This document shows, piece by piece, positions 1 through 8,981 of a stretch of DNA of 64,000 bases (positions within the stretch are counted from its first letter, which is position 1; each line of letters starts with the position of its first letter). The DNA is from Leishmania mexicana MHOM/GT/2001/U1103 (lineage: Eukaryota; Euglenozoa; Kinetoplastea; Trypanosomatida; Trypanosomatidae). A model generated the notes under the pieces. It was not told where the DNA came from, did not search any database, and worked only from the letters and a program-made list of their open reading frames with translations. The position numbers were made by a program, and so were the translations under genes. The stretch lies in the NCBI RefSeq assembly GCF_000234665.1, contig NC_018311.1:124001-188000 (forward strand), written 5' to 3'.

Positions 1-1443
1 CACACGTGCCAGTGCGCGTGAACGCCTGTGACGGGGGTGCCGTCAGTGAATCACCCACACCCACACACACACACGTGAAATGGCGCGACGTTGGCAGGCC
101 AAAGCGGGGAGCAGAGAAACAGAACGGCAAACAGCACTCGCGATACTGCGGTGCGCACTCTTGCTCGCACACTGCCCAAGCACGCACTCGACGGGTGGTG
201 AAAGATCGAGAAGGATGGGGGAGGGGGAGGGGAAGGGCGCGCACACAGCCACAACCGCACCAACAGAAACAGCAGGAATCACCAAGGATGGCTGTACAAC
301 GACAGATAGAGTAGCCACGATCACAGTAGCACGGAGGGGAACAATCGATGGGCAGCGGCAGGCGGTGCTGACAAGCTATACAGTGCCAATGCGAAACTCA
401 AGCGATCAACGCAGCCGCAAACCAAGTAGTGAAGGGCACACAATCCAGCGGTGAGTCCCGTCGGCGTCGAATTCGACTGTACACACGCAGAGTATCCGAG
501 AGTCAGGAAGGGGAATCCGCGTACGAGAGCACACACACACACACCACCACCACCACCAGGGTCGACCCAGCCAGCTGGCGGAAGAGATGCGGCTCCTGTC
601 CAGTAGAGAGAAGGTACGTGTGCGCGTCAGTATTCCTGTGGGGCTTGCACTCTTTGCCCGGAGAGGAGGGGCGAACACCCGCGCACGCCACGAGACGTGC
701 CGCACAGAGACGCAGGTGTCACAGTGCACAGCACAGGGCGCTACACAAACCACGACGGCGACTGCTTTTCACCACGCGGCAGCGGCAGAGTCGAGAATGC
801 GGCGCGGGCGAAAGAGAGAGAGAGGACGATGCGGGAGATGGGCACACGCAGAGAGAAGCAAGGGAGAAGAGAAAAAACGGTTGAACACAATGCGCGTGCG
901 CGTGTGTGTGTGCGTGTGTGTGTGAGTGAGTGAGATCTGATGTCGGGAAAAAGGGGGAGGCTTCTGTCTATGCACGTAGCAACGTCTACTCGTCTGTGAT
1001 CTTGCACTCCCCTCCCGCCTGTACGTGGATGCCGCGAGCGTGACGTCGGAGACGTAGATGGGCAGCAGCCGCAACGCCAGCAGCAGCAGCTGCAGCCTCG
1101 GAAGAAACAAAACGGCGAAGATAAAAAGGAGGAGGTGACGTATGTATATATAGACAGACAGCGAGCGAGCGAGCGACGGGGGTAGTTAGGTGAGCGTGTG
1201 TGTGTGCGTGCTCGTGACGCTGCGAGAGAGCAACGGCAGTGACGACAACGACCACCTCCCACGCACACGCACACACGCACACACGCCGACAGTAATACCG
1301 AAAGAAAAAGAAAAACGAAGGGAACAACAACAAAGATGCGGAGGAGGTAAACAGGCCAATGAAAGGGGAGAGAGAGTTAGGTGCGGGTTGTACGACTACT
1401 GTGGACCGGCGGGCCGTCGATGCACACACGCACGAAGAGCGCG

Positions 1444-1482
<39 letters not shown>

Positions 1483-2797
1483 GGGAGAGATAGGGAGAAG
1501 CGAAAAAGGGGCGAGAGAACGGGGAGAGAGGGGGTGGTAGATCGAGCGCGCGAACCGGTGAACTTTGGGCATTCGTGCGACATACCTGTCACCCTCGGCT
1601 TGATAGAGGCGAGGGAGGTGTAATGCGGGGAGGAAGGACAACGTATTGTGCCAGAGTGGCACACGGAGGACGCGGAGGAGGGCCGTGCAGGATGGCTACA
1701 CACCGCTTCTCAGTGAATGCGCATGCAATGGCGGCGTTGTGATTTGAGCATCTGCGCGGGAGAAGAGCACGCGCGACTGGGAACCGTGGGCGCGCTGTGG
1801 CTGCTGCCCCTCCTCCCTATCCGCTTCGTCTTCGGAAAGCGCGCACGACGACGCACAGTCGCCTCTCTCCCCCTCATCGCACGTCGCTCTCCGTCCGTCC
1901 GTCCTCACCTGCCGTGTCGCTCTCGCGGTATCCCAAGCACCAGCGATGCTTCACCTCGCGCCAATGCCTCGGTTGATTGTCAGTTTCTGAAGTAAGTCCG
2001 CCAAACACACTTTAGCTCCACGCACCGTTAACACTACATGGGAAGAAGAACACCATCACGGCCACGCAACACCCACCAAGATCAAGATAGATACATAAAA
2101 GCATAAGGCGTGCAGCACCATCGACACAACAGCCGGCAGTAGACAATGGGAAAGGAGAGGCGGAGAAGGGGAGTAGGGGCGGCGTGAACACATCGGCGAC
2201 GCATTACACAACCCGAATATCCAGCGCCCCCGCTCCCCCTCCTCGCCCGCTCTCACCGATTTGTTTCGCTACGTTCGCCCACCCCACTCCCTCCCCTCTG
2301 TGTTTTCCTTTACCTGCCGACGGGTGTCAGGGGAGGGGAGGGGGGGGGACACCGCTTCTCCGCCTCCCGCTCAAGGCTGTGCAGTCGCCTCATCTTCCGT
2401 GCTGCGTCAACGCCTTCACGACTCCGCGGACACCCGCGACACCCCTCCTCCTCGCCCCTTTTCCTTTGTTTTCCACGGTCCAGCGCCGCCGACACGCAGA
2501 CCCGTACACGGGAAGAGAAAGACATGGCGGCATTGCACCCCCGAAGCATCCCCTTCCGCTGCTGCCACGACTCGCACGGTAGCAGCTACACCGAGAACAG
2601 ACACCGCCTTCGGCGCGCAACATCACCGCCATCATCATAGTCACCAAACCGCCGGCTTCATCCGCCTTCTATGTGTCCGCGGTCGTCCTCACACCGCAGT
2701 CCACGCCTGTGCTGTATCGGTGCTGGGAATAGTTGTCGAGGGCGAAGAGGTGCAGGGGGGTGCAAGGGCAGACCCTGGCACCTGTGCGCTCCTTGCT
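1..2797. other. Intergenic region, no gene seen
   Basis: No open frame here has coding character: the frames present are short, overlapping on both strands, and built from Thr-His or Cys-Val runs that come from (CA)n/(GT)n tracts. The clearest microsatellite is a (GT)n run at about 1448-1478. Because the neighbouring genes are on the minus strand, this stretch should hold the 3' untranslated region of the EMC8/9-like gene and the start of the next gene's upstream region beyond the window. No RNA gene was recognised by eye. Confidence 0.7.
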
Positions 2798-3562
2798 TTA
2801 CTTGCGCGTCATGAGCGCCACCAGGGGCTGCTCCAGGTAGGTGATAGAAGAGTCCTCGAGGTGATCCTCCAGGTCGGCGATGCGGTAGTGCGCGAAGGCG
2901 TCCAGCGCGTTCGACACGCTCTCCATGACGCTCTCCTCCGACACCGTCGCCTCCGGTGCAAGCGTGTCGGAGTTCCAGCGGCCAAACGTCATCCGCTCAT
3001 CCGCGGAGGCTTGCGACGGCAACGAGATCGTCTTGTTGCACGAACAGCGATCCGCCGTCAGAGAGGTGATCGCCAGCCCCATCGGCGGCGAGGTGAGGCA
3101 CTCGTTACTCACGAACCAGACGAGGAGCCTTGTGCTCGACGGCATGCGGGCCTGCAACGCCTCCAGCATCCTCTTCGTCAGCGGCGAGACGCCGTTGTCC
3201 GTGAGGCGTTCGTTCGCGATGTACACGCCGAGCAGTGACTGCCCCGTCGTCTTGGCGGCGTACTGCACATGCGCGTAGGCGACCTCCAGCATTGGGTGCG
3301 GCGCCGTCATGGGCAGCGTGTGGAAGAGCGGTACAGCGTCAGATACGTAGCAGGTGCTCGAAGAGGTGCCGCTGGCGGCGCCGCAGCTCGTGTGAGTGCT
3401 GCTGGGAATGCCGCTGCCCTGCGCCGCGGCGCCAGCGTCGTCGCTCAGTCGCTTGCCGACGAGCATGCCCATAACCGGCTGCGCCGGGTACTTGTAGCAG
3501 TGCAGCAGCGCCTTGGTGTAAGCCTCTGGCGAGGCCACAACGCTGGCGGACAAGGCGGACAT
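2798..3562 (-). CDS. EMC8: EMC8/EMC9-like subunit of the ER membrane protein complex
   Basis: A 254-residue protein beginning at an ATG (3560-3562) and ending in TAA. It resembles the EMC8/EMC9 (UPF0172) family, MPN-fold proteins of the ER membrane complex, which inserts tail-anchored and multipass membrane proteins. Diagnostic stretches are an early PVMGMLVGKRL (the family's internal GVLLGK-like strand), DAVPLFHT followed by PMLEVAYAHVQ, GVYIANERLTD (family: GYYQANER), and near the end DLEDHLEDS (family: DxDxHLDD). No JAMM metal-binding motif is visible, as expected because EMC8/9 are not active metalloproteases. It is longer than the usual ~200-210 residues because of a Ser/Thr/Gly-rich insertion around residues 45-65. 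The domain assignment is strong; whether it is EMC8 or EMC9 is not meaningful in a lineage with a single copy. Confidence 0.88.
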   Translation of the reverse strand: MSALSASVVASPEAYTKALLHCYKYPAQPVMGMLVGKRLSDDAGAAAQGSGIPSSTHTSCGAASGTSSSTCYVSDAVPLFHTLPMTAPHPMLEVAYAHVQYAAKTTGQSLLGVYIANERLTDNGVSPLTKRMLEALQARMPSSTRLLVWFVSNECLTSPPMGLAITSLTADRCSCNKTISLPSQASADERMTFGRWNSDTLAPEATVSEESVMESVSNALDAFAHYRIADLEDHLEDSSITYLEQPLVALMTRK

Positions 3563-4691
3563 GCAGTGTGCACGCTGCGCTGCGCGGTGGATTGGTACTC
3601 TTTCGGAATGCTGGGGGATGTGTGGATGAGCGAGTCAGGAGAGCGAGAGAGCTGTGCGTGTGCGTTTGCGTGTGCGGAAAAGACGTTGAGGTGGGCGAGG
3701 ATGGGCAAGAAGACAGTGGCGGTGGTGGCACGCGCGCATGCATGCGGATGGAGAGGAGTGTGCGAGTTGGCGCACGGATATTCACGTAGGAAAAGGAGGG
3801 GCCTTAAAGAACTGGAAAGTGCACGCGCGTGTGTGAGAGAGAGAGCGACCGATGGAGGTGATGAGCAGGTGCGTCGCGCTCTCCGCTCCGCCAGCGTGAC
3901 GGTCCTTTACGAGCACCCCTGCCGCGCCGCTCACGGTGAGTTGCGCACTCGCGCGTGCATCATCACCACGAGGTCGCTTCTCCACCACACCGAACCTGTC
4001 CTCCTCTACATCGCGCAGACTCCCTCAACGCCGTGCACACCTGCGCGGGTGTCCCCTGCGAGTGGTCACGTGCCTCAGGTCGGCAGGCGCGTACGCCGAC
4101 TCGCTTGAGCGTCACGTCTACGTCGGTGCCCCCTACTTTCGTTCCGGCGGTGGCGATGGTGGTTGGGTGTACATGACGGAGAAGGCAGGAGCGCCAAAGA
4201 GGGGCGACACAGCACGGGAAAGGATTAGACGGACAGGTGAAGGCCGCCGCCTCCGCCACGAAAGATAGACATAACATGAAGGGGCGGGTGTGTGTGTGTG
4301 TCCCATGTGTGCGAGGCAGCGCCGGTGACTGGCTGTGTGTCGGTGAGCATCTCTCCCTGTGTGCCCACGCATCCAGCACGACCGCCATCATAGGTCACAG
4401 CCACCGCGTCGAGCGGCGCACCCAAGAAAGAGCGAGAGAGACGAGCACACACCGCAGCGAACGCCGACAAGGTGGAGAATCGACGGCAAACAGAGCGGGG
4501 CCATGTTAACCGCAGCAGGCAGCACCGCCCGCGTGGGTCCGGCACCAGCCCCACGCCCCGTCCGCTCTCCCCCTCCCTGTCTGCCCGTGCATGTCGGCTC
4601 GAGAGCGGGCACGAAGAAAAAGAACAGAGAAGTTTGTGCGTACATCTGTGCCGGACGAGACGTGGACGAGGGCGCAGCGTGACGCGCGCAT

Positions 4692-4730
<39 letters not shown>

Positions 4731-4767
4731 TACGCGCGCACAGGTGCGTCTGCATCTGCGTCTGCGT

Positions 4768-4822
<55 letters not shown>

Positions 4823-5112
4823 GAATGCGCCGCGCCCGCGCAGAGGAGAGGATCTCGAGCGAGCACCATAAAAAGACCGAATCAGTCGAGAAAAACTGAC
4901 GGCACCGTGCACATACCGCCAAGCACGCACGCGTGCCCACACCAGGAGAGAGAAATAGCGGCGGGTGCAAGTCGCGTTGTGACGGAGGGGTGGTGGTTCA
5001 TGGTGCAACGTGCAAGGGCGAGAGAACAGAACAGAAGGTGCACAGCGCACCTGTCACGGACCACACACGTCCCACCAGCAGTCCCACATACCCCTGGACA
5101 TCGTTGGACACC
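3563..5112. other. Intergenic region with inverted CA/TG microsatellites
   Basis: A 1.5-kb spacer between the EMC8/9-like gene and the upstream LRR gene. No convincing open frame was found; the frames present are Thr-His or Cys-Val repeats. It holds the paired (CA)n and (TG)n tracts listed separately. It should contain the 5' leader of the EMC8/9-like gene and the 3' untranslated region of the LRR gene. Confidence 0.7.
4683..4821. repeat. Facing (CA)17 and (TG)n microsatellites forming an imperfect inverted repeat
   Basis: A (CA)17 tract at 4693-4726 is followed about 50 bases later by a (GT) tract at about 4778-4812. The outer flanks are also near-complementary: GCGCGCATG precedes the CA tract and GCGCGCATG follows the TG tract, the latter being part of a local palindrome. 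The two arms could pair into a stem of about 35-45 bp in DNA or RNA. Such tracts are common in Leishmania spacers and are length-unstable. Confidence 0.75.
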
Positions 5113-7710
5113 TCACCCACGGCCCACCACGACATGAGCGCTCTTCGACGACGACTTCGTCGTCGCGCCTGCCGGCTTTGTCTGCACACGGCTCCCCATC
5201 ATCGACCGCGCCTTGGCCAGCAGGTCCGCCTGACCCCTCGTGAACATCTCGTACACGCCCGCCGTGTTGTAGTCTTGCCCTGTGAGAGTCACGAAGTCGA
5301 CCTGCCGCAGCGGCGCCACGCGATCCGGGCTACGCAGCAACAGTGCCAACAGTCGCCTCCAGTAGTTCCAGTCACCATCTGCTCGGCCCCCCTTGGTAAC
5401 TTTGCCGGCAGTGCCCGCGCAGTGCGCATCCCGCGCGGCCGCCTTGCTCCTGTTACCGCCGACGGCTTCCATCTCCGTGTCCTCCGCGATTGGGTTGCCG
5501 TGCAGGGTGAGGACGCCGAGGTACGGCAGCGGTGCTATCTTTCCCTCGACAACGCGCCAGTCAGCGATGGCGTTGCCGTGCAGTCTCAGGCTCTGCAGCG
5601 GCAGCAAGCTTAGGTCTGGTAGGGACGATATGTTGTTCTGGCTGAGGTCCAGTGTGTGCAGCGTGAGCAGGCAGTTCACAACAAGGCGGCGCAGCACCGG
5701 CAGAAGCTGATCCATCTTTGCCTGCATGTGGCAACCCGAAACCCGAACGCACGACGCATTATACCGTGCCACACCGGCACCGGCACCGCCGCCGCCTCCC
5801 AAGGCTCTGTTCCCGTTGTGCTGTGGGGCGCCTGCATCACCGCCCCCGGCGCCGCGCCCGTAGCCATCCTCGTAGGAGGAGAAGCAGTGCTGCTGGGTCT
5901 GGAACTCGTACGCCTCCTCCTCGCCATACTTGTTGCGTGCCTTGATGAGCGTGCGGCTCGAGCCCGACTGTTGGAGTTTGGTGGGGTCGTTCTCTTGGTT
6001 GAGGAAGATGCCCTGGGAGAGCCGGGGATCAGCGGCGGCGCGAGGTAGCCGGTTGACGTGCGCGTGCCCCGAGACGGGCGTCAGCCGTAGCAGCATTGAC
6101 GGCTCCGTCGCCTTGACGAAGGAGAAGTCCAGGAGTGCCCACGCGTTACTGCACGCGTCGACGCGGGTGGCCGTCAGCCCGTAAAATGCCTCGACCGCGT
6201 GGTACACCTGCTCGGAGCGCGCTGCCGAGAGCTGCTGCTCACGATTACGCGCGAGGCCACCCTTTCCCGCCGGGATAGATGCGGCAGTGCCATTCTTCTC
6301 GGACAGCCGCGTCTGCTGCGACGTCAGCGAGGCTGGCGGCAGCTCGCGCAGTGTCTTCGGGGACGACAATACGGCCGGCGCCGCGCGGGTGAGCACCTCG
6401 GACACGGTCAGCATCCTGCGGTGGATTGTAACGATGATGCCGTCGTCGAGGAATATTTTGTCCTCGAAGAGGAGGTGGTCGGTGCCCCAGACAATGCGCA
6501 GACAGCTAAGCGGTTGGTTGCGCTCTGTGAACTGCTGACCAAGCTGGTTGTACGCCTCTTGCACCGTTCTCGGGGCCGGTGGCGGGGCTAACACCTCCGC
6601 TTCCTGTAGAATGTCCTTGCGTAACTGGAGGTCGACCTCGATGGGGGCGATGTGGGCCAGGGGCGCCGTCTTGCCGTCTGGGGAAACGACCCAGTGCAAC
6701 AGCTGGAAGAAGCGGTACGAGACAAGCAGCTTGCCCTCTGTTATAGTGACGGCGTCCTCGTACGCAATCGGGTTGCCGCGGGACGCAGGCCGCTTCTGCG
6801 CTGCTGCTGCAGCAGCGGCGGCGGCGGCGGCAGAAGCAGCAGCAGCAGCAGCAGATACCGGGGACATATCGGAAGACAGAAAAGTGCTCGACCTTGTGCG
6901 CCGCTCTGGTGGCTGCAACTGCGCCCGTGCTTGCTGCTGCTGGAACCAGTGCACACCGTCGGCAGCACGTGCGGCCGCAGCGGCAGCGGCGCTTCCGCCA
7001 CCGTTGGAAGCGTTATCGCGCGCGGAGGTTGACTTGCCAAAGGAGCCGCCTCGACGCTGCTTGTCTGCGCCGGTTTGCTGTCGGTGTTGCTGCGGTGCAG
7101 CCAGTGCACCGCGTCCATCGGCTGCCCCCTGCTCACCAGCGGCAGCAACATCATCTTTACCATCCCTGGCGCTCCCGTCTGTGCGTCCAGTGCCGCCTAC
7201 GTCATTGTTTCCGTCGTCCTCGTCAGCGACGTAGCGATGATGAAGCTCGCGAAGCCTGCGGAATGAGTCGTACCTCTGCTCTTGGGTGATGCGCCACTCC
7301 TCTTGACGCTGCAACAACTCGCGTGCACGCCGCTTCTGGCTCCTAGCGCTACATGCACCAGCGGTGGGTGCCGGGGCAGCGGCAGCAGCGCTCAGCTGGT
7401 TTCTCGCGTTGGCATTGGCGCACCCTCTGCCGCCCGCTGCAGCAGAGCTCGCAGCAGCAGCAGCAGCAGCAGCAGCGGCAGCGGCAGCGGCGGCAGAAGC
7501 GGCGTCTACAGCAGCGATGTGCTGCCGCTCCGACATCTGCACCCACCGATGCACAGCCTGCATGTTGCTGTCAGCACTGGCAGACGGGTAAGGAAAGTGC
7601 GTGACCAGGAGCACCTGCGGGGAGAGAATATCATAGTAGTCGTTGATATCTTGCGAAATGACCGCCTCCGTCACGACGCGGCGGCAGTACTCCACCTGCT
7701 CGTACTCCAT
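5113..7710 (-). CDS. Leucine-rich repeat protein with poly-alanine tracts
   Basis: An 865-residue protein. The open frame continues upstream, but the first in-frame ATG is at 7708-7710, and a polypyrimidine-AG acceptor lies about 60 bases upstream. The N-terminus (about 70 residues, Tyr/Val-rich) is followed by low-complexity sequence with long Ala runs encoded by GCN repeats (near 6800-6855 and 7450-7500) and Gln/Arg-rich segments. The C-terminal part, around residues 670-740, has two or three leucine-rich repeats: LHTLDLSQNNISSL, LQSLRLHGNAIADW and LGVLTLHGNPIAED. A tail with LRQVDFVTLTGQDYNTAGVYEM resembles the end of LRRC51-type LRR proteins. Function unknown; a protein-protein interaction role is likely. 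The link to LRRC51, a ciliary/flagellar-conserved family, is only suggestive. Confidence 0.85.
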   Translation of the reverse strand: MEYEQVEYCRRVVTEAVISQDINDYYDILSPQVLLVTHFPYPSASADSNMQAVHRWVQMSERQHIAAVDAASAAAAAAAAAAAAAAASSAAAGGRGCANANARNQLSAAAAAPAPTAGACSARSQKRRARELLQRQEEWRITQEQRYDSFRRLRELHHRYVADEDDGNNDVGGTGRTDGSARDGKDDVAAAGEQGAADGRGALAAPQQHRQQTGADKQRRGGSFGKSTSARDNASNGGGSAAAAAAARAADGVHWFQQQQARAQLQPPERRTRSSTFLSSDMSPVSAAAAAASAAAAAAAAAAAQKRPASRGNPIAYEDAVTITEGKLLVSYRFFQLLHWVVSPDGKTAPLAHIAPIEVDLQLRKDILQEAEVLAPPPAPRTVQEAYNQLGQQFTERNQPLSCLRIVWGTDHLLFEDKIFLDDGIIVTIHRRMLTVSEVLTRAAPAVLSSPKTLRELPPASLTSQQTRLSEKNGTAASIPAGKGGLARNREQQLSAARSEQVYHAVEAFYGLTATRVDACSNAWALLDFSFVKATEPSMLLRLTPVSGHAHVNRLPRAAADPRLSQGIFLNQENDPTKLQQSGSSRTLIKARNKYGEEEAYEFQTQQHCFSSYEDGYGRGAGGGDAGAPQHNGNRALGGGGGAGAGVARYNASCVRVSGCHMQAKMDQLLPVLRRLVVNCLLTLHTLDLSQNNISSLPDLSLLPLQSLRLHGNAIADWRVVEGKIAPLPYLGVLTLHGNPIAEDTEMEAVGGNRSKAAARDAHCAGTAGKVTKGGRADGDWNYWRRLLALLLRSPDRVAPLRQVDFVTLTGQDYNTAGVYEMFTRGQADLLAKARSMMGSRVQTKPAGATTKSSSKSAHVVVGRG

Positions 7711-8981
7711 CGCGCGGCGGGTTGTGGGGAGTGGGGGGAGGGGGCTAGATCGGGAGATGCGCTTCACAGCTGGGGGAGGGGGGGTATTGACGGGGAGAGA
7801 ATGGGTCTCAAAGGTGCCGACGCAATCAACTACCCGCTCTTCATAGGCCGAAAAACGTGCAGACTCGCAGAGGCAGAGAGGACGGACGGAGAGGGGGGAG
7901 GGCGCAGCGTGCTCTGGCACGTGTCAGGAATCGTATGGCTGCACCCGACCTTGCGGAGAGAGGGAGAGGACCACACGGAGGAAGCGGGGAGGGAAGCAGG
8001 TCGGGGAAGAGATGATGTAACGAAACACAGAAAAGGGTCGAGGATGACTGTACGCATCCGCACTAGCACGGCAGTCGTGACAGCAGCGGCGCAGTTGGTA
8101 CAAGCGAGACCGCAGGGCACGTATCATTCATGTGTTGCCTGCTGGCACAGGGCAGCTCACCGACAGTGCACCCTGTCGGACTTCTGAAGCGCTGCGGGGG
8201 GGGAAGGGGGGTCCGCCGTACCTGGCTTCTCCCTCCCTGCAAGCCCTTGATGTGTGAGGTTCGCGCGGGTGCGCGCATGAACAGAGAGTGAGAAGGTTGA
8301 CGCGGACGGATGTACTGAACATGAGGTGAAGACCGAAGACAACGATATAATAAAGCGAAAGGATAGCGAAGAGGGAGAGACAGAGGTAGTCCGCCAATGG
8401 ACGGACGAGCAACGCACACCCACACGCTGGCACGCGGGCCCGTGAGAGCGGGTGCACCGGAGTGTGCGTGGGCGTCCCACTGTCAATGCCTGGTTCGGCG
8501 CCGTTGTCCAATGTGCATCGTCGATCACACGCACACAGGGGGGAGGGGAGGGGAGGGGACCAAGCACGAGAGGAAGACGGAAAATGATACAACGAACGGC
8601 AGGGCCTTCTCAGCAACGAGTACATGGGCATGGCGCTCTATGTACATCCTTGAATCACATGCGTGCGCACAATGGCCCAGAGAATGGCATACACATCAGC
8701 TTACATATACATAGGGAGACCACGAAAACGTGAGAGGGGAGGAGAGGGGGCACCAATGGCGTGTCTAGGCCGTCTTCACTACCCCTTCACCAGCGAGTGG
8801 TCCACCCACACGTGCGTGGCGGCGCGCGGGCGAACAGGCGTAGAAGCGGGAAAGGTCGAAGAAGAGGTGAAGCAGGCGCGACTAATCCACATCCTCCGTC
8901 CGGAGGCAGCAGCGCAGCAGACGAGAGGGAGCGTTGGGCGTGGGCTGCCGCTGCTGCCTCTATCCCTCATCAACTAGGCAT
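7711..8981. other. Intergenic region, no gene seen
   Basis: A 1.27-kb spacer containing the 5' leader of the LRR gene and the 3' untranslated region of the paraflagellar-rod-like gene. Only short, non-homologous frames and purine-rich tracts are present. Confidence 0.7.
7770..7771 (-). promoter_or_regulatory. Candidate spliced-leader acceptor of the LRR gene
   Basis: On the minus strand a pyrimidine-rich run (ACCCCCCCTCCCCC) ends in AG at 7771-7770, followed 60 bases later by the ATG at 7710. This arrangement matches trypanosomatid trans-splicing acceptors. A second AG nearer the ATG (in GATCTAG) is an alternative. Confidence 0.5.

Noticed and set aside
1..2797. A strand-switch region at the left end
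   Set aside because: No plus-strand gene is visible in the window, so there is no evidence for a change of transcription direction.
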